Shown: positions 7,468 through 15,308, numbered from the stretch's first letter. The stretch: 34,565 bases of DNA from Shinella sp. (GCA_003248775.1 QFQX01000045.1:1-34565); one strand, 5' to 3'. Notes: generated by a model from the sequence alone, not told the origin. Numbers and translations: made by a program.

Positions 7468-8655
7468 ATGTCTAAGTCGCAGCTTACGCTTGCCACCCTT
7501 TGCCTTGCGCTTTTTGCCGCACCTGCTTCATGGGCGCTTGAGGTGAAGGTTGCCTTGCTTCGCGTCGATAAGCCCATGCCGCCGCCGATTTCGCGGCTCG
7601 ACGTCCCGCCTGCGGATCTGGGACTTGCCGGCGCCAAACTCGGCAATGAGGACAATCGCACGACCGGCGCCTTCACCGGCACGGACTACAAGCTGACCAC
7701 GAAGACGGTTGGGCCGGCGGACGCCCTTGCCGCACTGGATGCCCTCAAGGCCGAAGGTATCGGCCTCATTGCGGTGATTTCCGATGGCGAGACGCTGAAG
7801 CAACTCGCAGATCGGGCCGGTCCTGACACCTTGATCCTCAATGCCGGAGCCCGTGACGATGCGTTGCGCGATGCCGAGTGTCGGGCGAATGTCCTGCATG
7901 TCTCGCCCAGCCGCTCCATGCTGACCGACAGCGTCGTGCAGTTCCTGATGTGGAAGAAATGGGCGCGGATCCTGTTGATCTACGGCTCCCATCCCGAGGA
8001 CAAGCTGCTTGCCGACAGCTATCGCAAATCAGCCGCGAAGTTCGGCGCGAAGATCGTCGAGGAGCGCGAATTTGTCGATACCGGCGGCGCAAGGCGAACC
8101 GACACCGGGCAGGTTCAGGTCCAGAGGCAGATTCCCGTCTTCATGCAGGACGCCAAGGTGCACGACGTCACCATCGCCGCCGACGAGACGGACGTTTTTG
8201 CGGCCTATCTGCCCTATCATTCCTGGGATCCGAGGCCGGTCGCCGGCTCGGCCGGACTGATGCCGCTGTCCTGGCATCCGGCCCATGAATCCTGGGGCGC
8301 TACCCAGTTTCAGCGGCGTTTCGAAAAGCTCGCCGGCCGCACCATGCGCGAGGAGGACTATCAGGCCTGGCTTGCCATGCGGGTGGTGGGCGAAGCCGTC
8401 ACGCGCTCCGGCAAGGCGGATGCGAAGTCGATCCGGGATTATGCGCTTTCGAAGGATTTCGATCTTGCCGCCTTCAAGGGGCAGAAACTGACATTCCGCA
8501 CCTGGAATGGACAGATGCGCCAGCCGATCCTGCTCGGCGACGGGCGTATCACCGTGTCCGTCTCGCCGCAGGACGGTTACCTGCACCAGTTCTCCCCGCT
8601 CGATACGCTGGGGATCGACGCGCCCGAAACCGCCTGCCACGCTTTTGGAGGATAA
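7468..8655 (+). CDS. ABC transporter substrate-binding protein, PQQ-dependent alcohol dehydrogenase system (PedA/LutA-like)
   Basis: Exported protein of 395 residues with a signal peptide (about residues 1-23, ending SWA) and a type 1 periplasmic-binding fold related to branched-chain amino acid receptors. The opening KVALLRVDKPMPPPISRLD and the repeated PEDKLLADSYRKSA-like helices match the family described for PQQ alcohol systems. Homologous binding proteins belong to the ABC systems needed for lanthanide-dependent growth in Methylorubrum (lut) and Pseudomonas putida (pedA1A2BC). GGGAGG at 7451-7456 precedes the ATG. It is the first gene of a long plus-strand operon whose matching ATPase and permease appear only at 12880 and 13605. 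Confidence 0.85.
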   Translation: MSKSQLTLATLCLALFAAPASWALEVKVALLRVDKPMPPPISRLDVPPADLGLAGAKLGNEDNRTTGAFTGTDYKLTTKTVGPADALAALDALKAEGIGLIAVISDGETLKQLADRAGPDTLILNAGARDDALRDAECRANVLHVSPSRSMLTDSVVQFLMWKKWARILLIYGSHPEDKLLADSYRKSAAKFGAKIVEEREFVDTGGARRTDTGQVQVQRQIPVFMQDAKVHDVTIAADETDVFAAYLPYHSWDPRPVAGSAGLMPLSWHPAHESWGATQFQRRFEKLAGRTMREEDYQAWLAMRVVGEAVTRSGKADAKSIRDYALSKDFDLAAFKGQKLTFRTWNGQMRQPILLGDGRITVSVSPQDGYLHQFSPLDTLGIDAPETACHAFGG

Positions 8656-8657
8656 GC

Positions 8658-9635
8658 ATGTTGAAACCCGCCTTCGTGATCCTGCCCTTTGCGCTACTGA
8701 TGAGCGGGCCGGCTCTCGCCAACAAGGTGTTCGTCACCAACGAGCGCGGCAACAGCGTCACGGTGCTCGACAGCACGACCTGGGAAAAGATCGCCGAGTT
8801 TCCGGCTGGAAATCGCCCGCGCGGGATCACCATAAGCCCCGATGGCAAGGAACTCTACGTCTGTGCCTCGGATGACGACACGGTCAGGGTGTTCGACCCG
8901 GAAACCTACAAGGAACTGCACACGCTGCCTTCAGGCCCCGATCCGGAACTCTTTGCGCTGCATCCCTCCGGCAACCCTCTGTATATTGCCAACGAGGACG
9001 ACAATCTGGTGACCGTGGTGGACACCAAGACGCATCAGGTGCTCGCCGAAATTCCCGTCGGCGTCGAGCCGGAAGGCGTGGCCGTCAGCCCGGATGCGAA
9101 GACGCTGATCAACACGTCCGAAACCACCAACATGGCGCATTTCATCGACACCTCGACCTACGAGATCGTGCACAACGTGCTGGTCGACCAGCGGCCGCGC
9201 TATGCCGAATTCACCGCCGACGGAAAGAAGCTCTATGTGAGCGCCGAGATCGGCGGCACCGTTTCCGTCATCAATCTCGGCGGCGAGGGCGAGCCTAAGG
9301 TCGACAAGAAGATCACCTTCGAGGTTGCGGGCGTCCTGCATGAGTGGCTGCAGCCCGTCGGTATCAAGGCGACCCGCGACGGCTCGCGTGTGTTCGTGGC
9401 GCTCGGGCCGGCGAACCGTGTTGCCGTGGTCGATGCGGCGACGGACGAGGTGCTCGATTATCTGCTGGTGGGGCAGCGGGTCTGGCAGATGGCCTTCACC
9501 CCCAAGGAGGATTTCCTTGTCGTCACCAACGGCAATTCCAATGATGTCAGCATCATCGACGTGAAGGCGGAGAAGGTCATTCGTTCGGTGCCGGTCGGCG
9601 AACAGCCATGGGGCGTGGTGGTGGCGCCGGACTGA
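8658..9635 (+). CDS. PQQ-dependent catabolism-associated beta-propeller protein
   Basis: Exported 325-residue propeller with a signal peptide (about residues 1-21). It shows at least seven repeats with VFVTNERGNSVTVLD-like openings and SPDGKELYV turns, as in the YVTN family. It starts 2 bases after the binding-protein stop, with GGAGGA at 8647-8652. The same neighbour pair, PQQ-system binding protein plus propeller, is found in alcohol-oxidation ABC clusters, and a propeller is also part of the lanthanide-utilisation cluster. No enzymatic residues are evident; a periplasmic scaffolding or metal-handling role is possible but not shown. Confidence 0.85.
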   Translation: MLKPAFVILPFALLMSGPALANKVFVTNERGNSVTVLDSTTWEKIAEFPAGNRPRGITISPDGKELYVCASDDDTVRVFDPETYKELHTLPSGPDPELFALHPSGNPLYIANEDDNLVTVVDTKTHQVLAEIPVGVEPEGVAVSPDAKTLINTSETTNMAHFIDTSTYEIVHNVLVDQRPRYAEFTADGKKLYVSAEIGGTVSVINLGGEGEPKVDKKITFEVAGVLHEWLQPVGIKATRDGSRVFVALGPANRVAVVDAATDEVLDYLLVGQRVWQMAFTPKEDFLVVTNGNSNDVSIIDVKAEKVIRSVPVGEQPWGVVVAPD

Positions 9636-9671
9636 TTTGTGGCAGGCAATTTCATTGGGAGGATTTCGAAT

Positions 9672-10139
9672 ATGCATAAGGCGCTGATCGCGGCATTTGC
9701 CGCATTAATGACAGTCCCGGCGACGGGAATGCTCATGAGTTCGCCGGCCTTCGCCGCGCCGCTCTGCGACAAGCTCGGTTTTGCCGGGCTGCTCGCCAAA
9801 TGCAATCGCGGAGAGCCGATCGAGCTGACGCTTGCATCCGGCAAACCGCTCGGCACGGGCGAGGTAAAGCTGCAATCCGGTGCCTATTACGAGCTGAAGA
9901 TCACTGCGGACGGTTCGGCCGAACTGGCGATCACCGGGCCGGAATTCTTCCGGGCGATCTGGATGAACGAGATCGTCATCAACGGCATCGAGGTGCGGCC
10001 GATGGCGATCGACAGTCTTGAGTTCGACAAGGCGGGTCTCGCGACCCTTTCCTTCATCGCCATCAAGCCGGGTAGCTACGAGGTTCGGATCCCGAACACC
10101 GCGAGCGACAGCCAGAAGATCAAGATTGCCATTCAATAA
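9672..10139 (+). CDS. Small exported beta-rich protein of unknown function
   Basis: I do not recognise a named family. The protein has 155 residues, with a signal peptide over about residues 1-29 (ending SPAFA) and a mature part of alternating beta-like segments that resembles a cupredoxin sandwich but lacks the His-Cys-His-Met copper set. Two cysteines flank a GFAGLLAK segment just after the cleavage site and could form a disulfide. The ATG at 9672 is chosen for the GGGAGGA at 9657-9663; a GTG-type extension to 9639 has no such site. It sits between the propeller gene and a PepSY-like small gene inside the PQQ/lanthanide operon, so a periplasmic accessory role is likely. Confidence 0.75.
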   Translation: MHKALIAAFAALMTVPATGMLMSSPAFAAPLCDKLGFAGLLAKCNRGEPIELTLASGKPLGTGEVKLQSGAYYELKITADGSAELAITGPEFFRAIWMNEIVINGIEVRPMAIDSLEFDKAGLATLSFIAIKPGSYEVRIPNTASDSQKIKIAIQ

Positions 10140-10162
10140 TTCTGTTGAGGAGGACCACTGAC

Positions 10163-10420
10163 ATGACCAAGCATTTGATGACGATCGCCTTTCTCTCCGC
10201 CGTTTTCGCCATGCCGCTCAGCGCCGCCGCAGAGGAAGTGCCGGCCGACAAGCAGGCGGCGATCCTCGACATGCTGAAGACGATGCAATGCGAGGTCGAT
10301 CCGGCCAATATCGAAGCGGATGACGGCGGGTTCGAACTGGATGACGTTTTCTGCGCCGACGGCCAGTACGACATGAAGCTGAATGCCGATCTGAGCGTCG
10401 CCGACAAGCGCAAGGAATAG
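10163..10420 (+). CDS. Small exported PepSY-like protein
   Basis: Protein of 85 residues with a signal peptide over about residues 1-23 and a mature part of about 60 residues. The last 30 residues, with the pattern FELDDVFCADGQYDMKLNAD, resemble the strand pair of PepSY domains. Cysteines at about residues 43 and 65 could form a disulfide. The mature part is rich in Asp and Glu, which would suit a cation-binding or docking role, but no canonical EF-hand is present. GGAGGA upstream of the ATG at 10163 supports that start over the in-frame one at 10145. It lies 23 bases after the previous gene. Confidence 0.7.
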   Translation: MTKHLMTIAFLSAVFAMPLSAAAEEVPADKQAAILDMLKTMQCEVDPANIEADDGGFELDDVFCADGQYDMKLNADLSVADKRKE

Positions 10421-10513
10421 CGTTTGCGTGCGTTTCCTGCCGGGCCGGAGAATCGTGTAGAAACGCGACGGTGACCGGGTCGGCGGGAGACGGCGGTTCC
10501 GGGGAGGTCGGGA

Positions 10514-11500
10514 ATGATGAAGATATCTACGGGAATTCTGTCGGGAGTTCTGGCTGGCTGTCTGCTGGCGGTCGGCTTTACGCAGGCGATTGCCGATGAA
10601 CTGCCGAAGCTGCGCGCCGCCATGCTGGCGTCCGGCACGGTCAACTGGGAAATCACCACGATCAAGGCCAATGGCTTCGACCGGAAGAACGGTTTCGAGA
10701 TGACGGTGCAGGATTATGCCGATAACGGCGCGACCCGCGTGGCCTTCGAAGGCGGCGAGGCCGATACCATGGTGGCGGACTGGATCTGGGTCGCCTATCA
10801 GCGGGCCGCGGGCAAGGATTATGTGTTCATTCCCTATTCGCGCGCGGTCGGTGGGCTGGTCGTCAAGGACGACAGTCCGGTCAAGGCCCTGCCGGATCTT
10901 GCGGGACAGAAGATTGGCATTGCCGGAGGGCCGCTCGACAAGAGCTGGTTGATCCTTCGGGCCTACGCGAAAAAGAAATACGACATGGATTTGGCGAGTG
11001 GCACGGAACAGGTGTTCGCGGCGCCACCGCTGATCTTCAAGTCGGCTCTTTCGGGTGAAACCGCTGCCGCCGTCAACTTCTGGCATTTCCTCGCCAAGAT
11101 GAAGGCGAAGGGCATGCATGATCTGGTGACCGTTGCCGACGCCGCCACCGAACTGGGGCTCGATCCCGATACACCGCTTCTCGGCTATGTGCTGAAGGGC
11201 GACTATGTCGCCGCTCATCCCGAGATGGCGCAGGGGCTTTACAAGGCTTCGCTCGCCGCCAAGGAGTTGCTGCGCACGGACGATGCCGCCTGGGAGGCGT
11301 TGCGTGGCCAGATGAATGCCGCCGATGACAAGGAATTCTCGGCGCTTCGCGATGGTTATCGCGCCGGCATCCCGAGCGGTAAACCCATCGATGAGGCGGC
11401 GGCCGACAGGTTCCTGAAGATCATGGCCGAACTCGGCGGCGAGGAACTGGTCGGCAAGGCTACCTCCTTGCCGGAAGGAGTGTTCCTCCACCTTGAATGA
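10514..11500 (+). CDS. NitT/TauT-type ABC substrate-binding protein
   Basis: Exported 328-residue protein with a signal peptide (about residues 1-27) and a type 2 periplasmic-binding fold of the NMT1/THI5-SsuA family, shown by the SGTVNWEITTIKANGFD opening and the LAGQKIGIAGGPLDKS hinge segment. This family binds nitrate, sulfonates, thiamine precursors and similar small molecules, so the ligand cannot be named. It is followed without a gap by its own permease and ATPase, making a complete importer between the lanthanide-type binding protein and the PedB/PedC-like pair. Two ATGs in a row start the frame, with GGGGAGG upstream. Confidence 0.88.
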   Translation: MMKISTGILSGVLAGCLLAVGFTQAIADELPKLRAAMLASGTVNWEITTIKANGFDRKNGFEMTVQDYADNGATRVAFEGGEADTMVADWIWVAYQRAAGKDYVFIPYSRAVGGLVVKDDSPVKALPDLAGQKIGIAGGPLDKSWLILRAYAKKKYDMDLASGTEQVFAAPPLIFKSALSGETAAAVNFWHFLAKMKAKGMHDLVTVADAATELGLDPDTPLLGYVLKGDYVAAHPEMAQGLYKASLAAKELLRTDDAAWEALRGQMNAADDKEFSALRDGYRAGIPSGKPIDEAAADRFLKIMAELGGEELVGKATSLPEGVFLHLE

Positions 11501-12254
11501 TGCCCTTCGAAATCCGGTGGTGGTCCGCTCCGTTTCGCTCGGCCTGATCCTGCTCGTCTGGATCGTTGCCGCAGGGCTGACCGCCGACGCAACCGTGCTG
11601 CCGCAGCCGTGGACACTGCTCGAACCGTTGGTCCGTGCCACCGGCTCGGGAGCGCTGCCCTATCATCTCGGGATGACGCTGTTTCGGGTCGTCTGCGCCT
11701 TCGTTCCCGCGATGCTGATCGGGGCGGCCATCGGCTTCCTGATGGGGCGCTTTCCGGCCGTCGACCGCTGGCTCGATCCCTGGCTGGTGGTGTTTCTCAA
11801 CCTGCCGGCGCTGGTGTTGATCGTACTTTGCTATCTGTGGATCGGCCTTAACGAAACGGCGGCGATCCTGGCGGTCGTGCTCAACAAGATCCCGAACGTT
11901 GCCACATTGGTGAGAGAGGGAGCGCGGGCACTCGATCCCGATCTCGATGCCATGGCGAAGGTTTACCGCATGAAAGGTCTGGCGCGGTTGCGCCATGTCG
12001 TGCTGCCGCAGCTAGCACCTTTTCTCGCAGGTGCTGCGCGTTCCGGCATCGCGGTGATCTGGAAGATCGTGCTGGTCGTCGAGTTTCTGGGCCGTTCCAG
12101 CGGCATCGGCTTCCAGATTCATTTCTATTTCCAGCTTTTCGATGTCGCCATGGTGCTGGTCTATGCCTTGACCTTCATTGCCGTGATGCTCGTGGTCGAA
12201 GCCCTGCTGTTGCAGCCGGCGGAACGTCGGGCGCGGCGCTGGAGGACGGCATGA
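11493..12254 (+). CDS. NitT/TauT-type ABC transporter permease
   Basis: Inner-membrane protein of 253 residues with about six transmembrane segments. The cytoplasmic EAA loop is visible as REGARALDPDLDAMAKVYRMKG, read in two parts at about residues 142-165, which places it in the SsuC/TauC permease group. The only frame-compatible start that covers the first membrane segment is TTG at 11493, which overlaps the binding-protein stop by 8 bases and has GGAAGGAG at 11473-11480. The ATG at 11497 is in another frame. The stop overlaps the ATPase start in an ATGA. Confidence 0.87.
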   Translation: MNDALRNPVVVRSVSLGLILLVWIVAAGLTADATVLPQPWTLLEPLVRATGSGALPYHLGMTLFRVVCAFVPAMLIGAAIGFLMGRFPAVDRWLDPWLVVFLNLPALVLIVLCYLWIGLNETAAILAVVLNKIPNVATLVREGARALDPDLDAMAKVYRMKGLARLRHVVLPQLAPFLAGAARSGIAVIWKIVLVVEFLGRSSGIGFQIHFYFQLFDVAMVLVYALTFIAVMLVVEALLLQPAERRARRWRTA

Positions 12255-12883
12255 TCACGGTCGATATCCGCCGCAAGGCCTTCGGAGACAATGTCATCCT
12301 GAAGGATATCCGCTTCGAAATGGCCGGTGGGGAGAGCATCGCCATTCTGGGGTCGTCGGGTATCGGCAAGTCGACGCTGCTCCGGCTGATCGCCGGCATC
12401 GATCCGGTCTTCGAAGGATCGGTCGAGCGCCCGGCCAACATCGCCATAGTCTTTCAGGAGCCGGTATTGCTGCCATGGCGAAGCGTCCTGCAGAACCTGA
12501 CGATCGTGCATCCCGGGCTTGGCGATGAAGCCGCCCTTTCGGCGCTTCATCGCATCGGTATTGCCGACAAGGCTGGGCTGTTTCCCGGGCAACTGTCGCT
12601 TGGCCAGCAGCGGCGGCTCGCTCTGGCGCGGGCATTCGCCGGAAAGCCGGAACTGCTGGTGATGGACGAGCCCTATGTTTCGCTCGACCCCGAGACCGCG
12701 GAAGAGATGCTGGAACTCACCGAAGCGCTGGTTGCCGAGACGCGACCGGCCGTTATTCTGGTGACCCATTCTGAAAGGGAGGCTGTACGCCTCGCGGGTC
12801 GCCGGCTTCGGCTGGCCGGTCACCCGGCGACGATCACGGATCACGGCGGTGATGCCGTTTCCAAGCGAGGGACGGTGCCATGA
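12251..12883 (+). CDS. NitT/TauT-type ABC transporter ATP-binding protein
   Basis: Cytoplasmic ATPase of 210 residues, shorter than the usual 240-270 of SsuB/TauB proteins and lacking a C-terminal extension. Walker A is GSSGIGKST, the Q-loop is in FQEPVLLPW, the signature is LSLGQQRR (LSGGQ with Gly to Leu), Walker B is LLVMDEP and the switch His lies in VTHSERE. It energises the importer formed with the two preceding genes. Start and stop both overlap the neighbours as ATGA, showing tight translational coupling. Confidence 0.88.
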   Translation: MITVDIRRKAFGDNVILKDIRFEMAGGESIAILGSSGIGKSTLLRLIAGIDPVFEGSVERPANIAIVFQEPVLLPWRSVLQNLTIVHPGLGDEAALSALHRIGIADKAGLFPGQLSLGQQRRLALARAFAGKPELLVMDEPYVSLDPETAEEMLELTEALVAETRPAVILVTHSEREAVRLAGRRLRLAGHPATITDHGGDAVSKRGTVP

Positions 12884-13608
12884 AGGGGCTGGATATCCGC
12901 CATGTCAGCTATCGCTACGGCGAACGCAGGGCGCTGGATGATGTCAGCTTCGCCGTGACGCCCAGGCGCTTCTGCGCCTTGCTCGGACCGAACGGTGCCG
13001 GCAAGTCGACGCTTTTCGCCTTGCTGACGCGGCTGATCGTGGCGGACGAGGGGACGATCGGTGTCGCCGGTTTCGATATCGCCCGTTCGCCGCGATCTGC
13101 GCTCGCCCGCATCGGCGTCGTCTTTCAGCAGCCGACGCTCGACCTCGACATGACGGTCCGGCGGAACATGCGCTATTTCGCCGGCCTGCATGGTCTCTCG
13201 GGGCGGGAGGCTGCGGATGCCATCGAGCGTTCATTGGCACAGCTCGGCATGGCCGAGCGCGCCGACGAGCAGGTGAGGGCGCTCAATGGCGGCCATCGCC
13301 GGCGCATGGAGATCGCCCGCGCGCTGGTGCATCGTCCCGACATTCTCCTGCTCGACGAACCGACGGTCGGGCTCGACGCCGCGTCGCGGCAGGCGATCAC
13401 CGATCATGTGCATCGGCTGGCGGTAGGCGGCCTTGCCGTACTCTGGGCGACCCATCTGGTGGACGAGATCGACTTGTCGGATCAGGTCGTGGTGCTGCAT
13501 CGGGGAAAGGTGCTGAGCGACGGTTCAGCCTCCGATCTTGCGGGCGGGCAGGGGCTCGCGAAGGCTTTCCTTGCCATGACTGCCGAGGGCAGCGAGGCAA
13601 CCGCATGA
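12880..13608 (+). CDS. ABC transporter ATP-binding protein of the PQQ/lanthanide system (PedB/LutE-like)
   Basis: ATPase of 242 residues with Walker A GPNGAGKST, Q-loop in VFQQPTLD, Walker B ILLLDEPTVGLD and switch His in WATHLVDE. The signature reads LNGGHRRR in place of LSGGQ, a change that appears characteristic of the PQQ-associated branch, which is related to the ABC-2 (NodI-like) ATPases. It pairs with the ABC-2 permease that starts 4 bases before its stop. Homologues pedB of Pseudomonas putida and lutE of Methylorubrum are needed for growth with scarce lanthanides. The binding protein for this pair is most likely the product of the gene at 7468. Confidence 0.88.
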   Translation: MKGLDIRHVSYRYGERRALDDVSFAVTPRRFCALLGPNGAGKSTLFALLTRLIVADEGTIGVAGFDIARSPRSALARIGVVFQQPTLDLDMTVRRNMRYFAGLHGLSGREAADAIERSLAQLGMAERADEQVRALNGGHRRRMEIARALVHRPDILLLDEPTVGLDAASRQAITDHVHRLAVGGLAVLWATHLVDEIDLSDQVVVLHRGKVLSDGSASDLAGGQGLAKAFLAMTAEGSEATA

Positions 13609-14399
13609 AACCCTGGCTGACCGCGCTTCTTGCCATCGTCACCCGCGAGAACCTGCGTTTCGTCCGTCAGCGCGGGCGGTTCCTTGCGGCGCTGGTGCGG
13701 CCTCTCGTCTGGCTTCTGGTCTTTGCCGCCGGCTTTCGCGCCGCTCTCGGCGTTTCGATCATCCCGCCATACCAGACCTATATCACCTACGAGGTCTATA
13801 TCGTGCCGGGGCTTTGCGGCATGATCCAGCTGTTCAATGGCATGCAGTCGTCGCTGTCTCTGGTCTACGATCAAGAAATGGGATCGATGCGGCTTTTGCT
13901 GACGTCGCCGCTGCCGCGCTGGTGGCTGCTGTTTTCCAAGCTGCTCGCCGGCGTCATCGTTTCCATCCTGCAGGTCATGGTTTTTCTGGGTATCGCTGCT
14001 TTGACCGGCATCGAGCTGCCGCCCCTCGGTTACATCGCTGTGCTGCCGGCCCTGCTTTTGAGCGGCCTGATGCTCGGAGCTTTCGGTCTCCTGATCTCGT
14101 CGACCATCCGGCAGCTCGAGAATTTCGCCGGCGTCATGAACTTCGTGATCTTTCCGATGTTCTTCCTGTCCTCGGCGCTCTATCCGCTCTGGAAAATGGC
14201 GGAAAGCTCTCCACTGCTGCGTGATATCTGCGCCTACAATCCCTTCACCCATGCCGTCGAGCTCATCCGCTTCGCCCTTTACGGTGAACTCAATCTGGAA
14301 GCTCTCGCCTGGGTCGTCGGTTGTTTCGCAGTGTTCATGCTGGCGGCGCTCTGGGGCTACGATCCCGCCCGCGCCATGCTGCGTTCCCGCGGGCGCTGA
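13605..14399 (+). CDS. ABC-2 type permease of the PQQ/lanthanide system (PedC/LutF-like)
   Basis: Inner-membrane protein of 264 residues with six predicted transmembrane segments and the ABC-2 family SPLPRWWLLFSKLL coupling region at about residue 100 and NPFTHAVELIR near residue 225. The ABC-2 fold is mostly seen in exporters (NodJ, polysaccharide export), yet genetic data on homologous systems link it to lanthanide uptake. The start overlaps the ATPase stop (ATGA). It is the last gene of the coupled run; gfa follows after 118 bases. Confidence 0.87.
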   Translation: MKPWLTALLAIVTRENLRFVRQRGRFLAALVRPLVWLLVFAAGFRAALGVSIIPPYQTYITYEVYIVPGLCGMIQLFNGMQSSLSLVYDQEMGSMRLLLTSPLPRWWLLFSKLLAGVIVSILQVMVFLGIAALTGIELPPLGYIAVLPALLLSGLMLGAFGLLISSTIRQLENFAGVMNFVIFPMFFLSSALYPLWKMAESSPLLRDICAYNPFTHAVELIRFALYGELNLEALAWVVGCFAVFMLAALWGYDPARAMLRSRGR

Positions 14400-14517
14400 G
14401 ACCCTCGCCACGCGAAAAACCGACACTTTCCGCTATATTGTCGCGAGACCTTTTTGCCCCGATCCTGTCCTTGAAATGATGACGCTGGAGGCGTCAAAAC
14501 CCGAGGAGGAGGACCCC

Positions 14518-15087
14518 ATGATCAAGCTGCATCCGTCCATCGACAATGGCTGGCCGCCAGCAAAGGCCGGCTTTTCCGGCGGCACCTTGAAGTGCAAGTG
14601 TGCAAGCAATCCGGTGACCGTATCGATCGGCTCACAGACGGCGCACAACCATGCCTGCGGTTGCACCAAATGCTGGAAACCGAAGGGCGCCATCTTTGCC
14701 CAGATCGCCGTCGTGTCGCGCGACAAGGTCAAGGTCACCTCGGGTGAGGAAAAGCTCTACGTCGTCGATTCCGGTGCCACGATCCAGCGCCACGCCTGCA
14801 AGGACTGCGGCACCCACATGTACGGCCGCATCGAAAACACCAAGCATCCCTTCTACGGGCTCGACTTCGTCCATACGGAACTCAGCGACGAGACCGGCTG
14901 GTCGCCGCCGGAATTCGCGGCTTTCGTCTCCTCCGTCATCGAAAGCGGGGTCAGCCCGGACCTGATGCCGGAGATCCGGGCGCGCCTCAACGAGCTTGGC
15001 CTGCCGCCCTATGATGCGCTTTCACCGGCGCTGATGGATGCCATCGCCACACATATTGCCAAGCAGTCGGGTGCACTGGCCGCATAA
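14518..15087 (+). CDS. gfa: Glutathione-dependent formaldehyde-activating enzyme
   Basis: Protein of 189 residues, the usual Gfa length. It is described as speeding the condensation of formaldehyde with glutathione to S-hydroxymethylglutathione, the substrate of the dehydrogenase at the left edge; some work favours a glutathione-carrier role. Two zinc sites are visible: Cys47, Cys49 and Cys52 in ACGCTKCW form the catalytic site, and Cys26, Cys28, Cys94 and Cys97 form the structural one. GAGGAGGAGG immediately precedes the ATG at 14518. An upstream in-frame ATG near 14476 is less likely. The 118-base gap before it has a TATATT element at about 14433 that might be a -10 box, but no good -35 was found. 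Confidence 0.95.
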   Translation: MIKLHPSIDNGWPPAKAGFSGGTLKCKCASNPVTVSIGSQTAHNHACGCTKCWKPKGAIFAQIAVVSRDKVKVTSGEEKLYVVDSGATIQRHACKDCGTHMYGRIENTKHPFYGLDFVHTELSDETGWSPPEFAAFVSSVIESGVSPDLMPEIRARLNELGLPPYDALSPALMDAIATHIAKQSGALAA

Positions 15088-15089
15088 AC

Positions 15090-15123
15090 CGGGATAACGG
15101 AAGGCCGCCTGGCCTCGATCCCG
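15090..15123 (+). terminator. Terminator-like hairpin after gfa
   Basis: Two nested inverted repeats lie directly after the gfa stop: an outer CGGGAT/ATCCCG pair (15090-15095 with 15118-15123) and an inner AGGCC/GGCCT pair (15102-15106 with 15111-15115) around a GCCT loop. No T-run follows on the plus strand, so efficiency is uncertain. Its 3' arm overlaps the left end of the palindromic element. Confidence 0.5.
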
Positions 15124-15308
15124 ATATGGTCATGTCCGGGGAAGATGGGGGCGGGGTCTTCGACAAGCCGTCCGCATCGTCCCGCATCCCGTGCCAGCGA
15201 GGCCAAGCCAGCCGCCTCCCGCAACCGCCCGCTCCTTTGCATATCTTGCAGAGGACGGGCGGGGCTTGGGAGGCTTTGTCGTGAAATGTCGGCGGCGGCC
15301 CATATCGG
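15121..15308. repeat. Large imperfect palindromic intergenic element (RIME/MITE-like)
   Basis: The gene-free convergent gap 15088-15424 contains a 188-base segment bounded by 9-bp inverted ends, CCGATATGG at 15121-15129 and CCATATCGG at 15300-15308. Nested arms inside are GCCTCCC/GGGAGGC (15214-15220 with 15268-15274), CCGCCCG/CGGGCGG (15225-15231 with 15256-15262) and TCCT/AGGA (15233-15236 with 15252-15255). The layout recalls rhizobial intergenic mosaic elements. Open frames crossing it have no ribosome-binding site or recognisable protein and were rejected. Confidence 0.5.

Noticed and set aside
10305..10345. Possible lanmodulin-type EF-hand in the PepSY-like protein (a DP start with several acidic residues)
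   Set aside because: The spacing of acidic residues does not fit the 1-3-5-9-12 EF-hand pattern, and the loop Gly and final Glu are misplaced.
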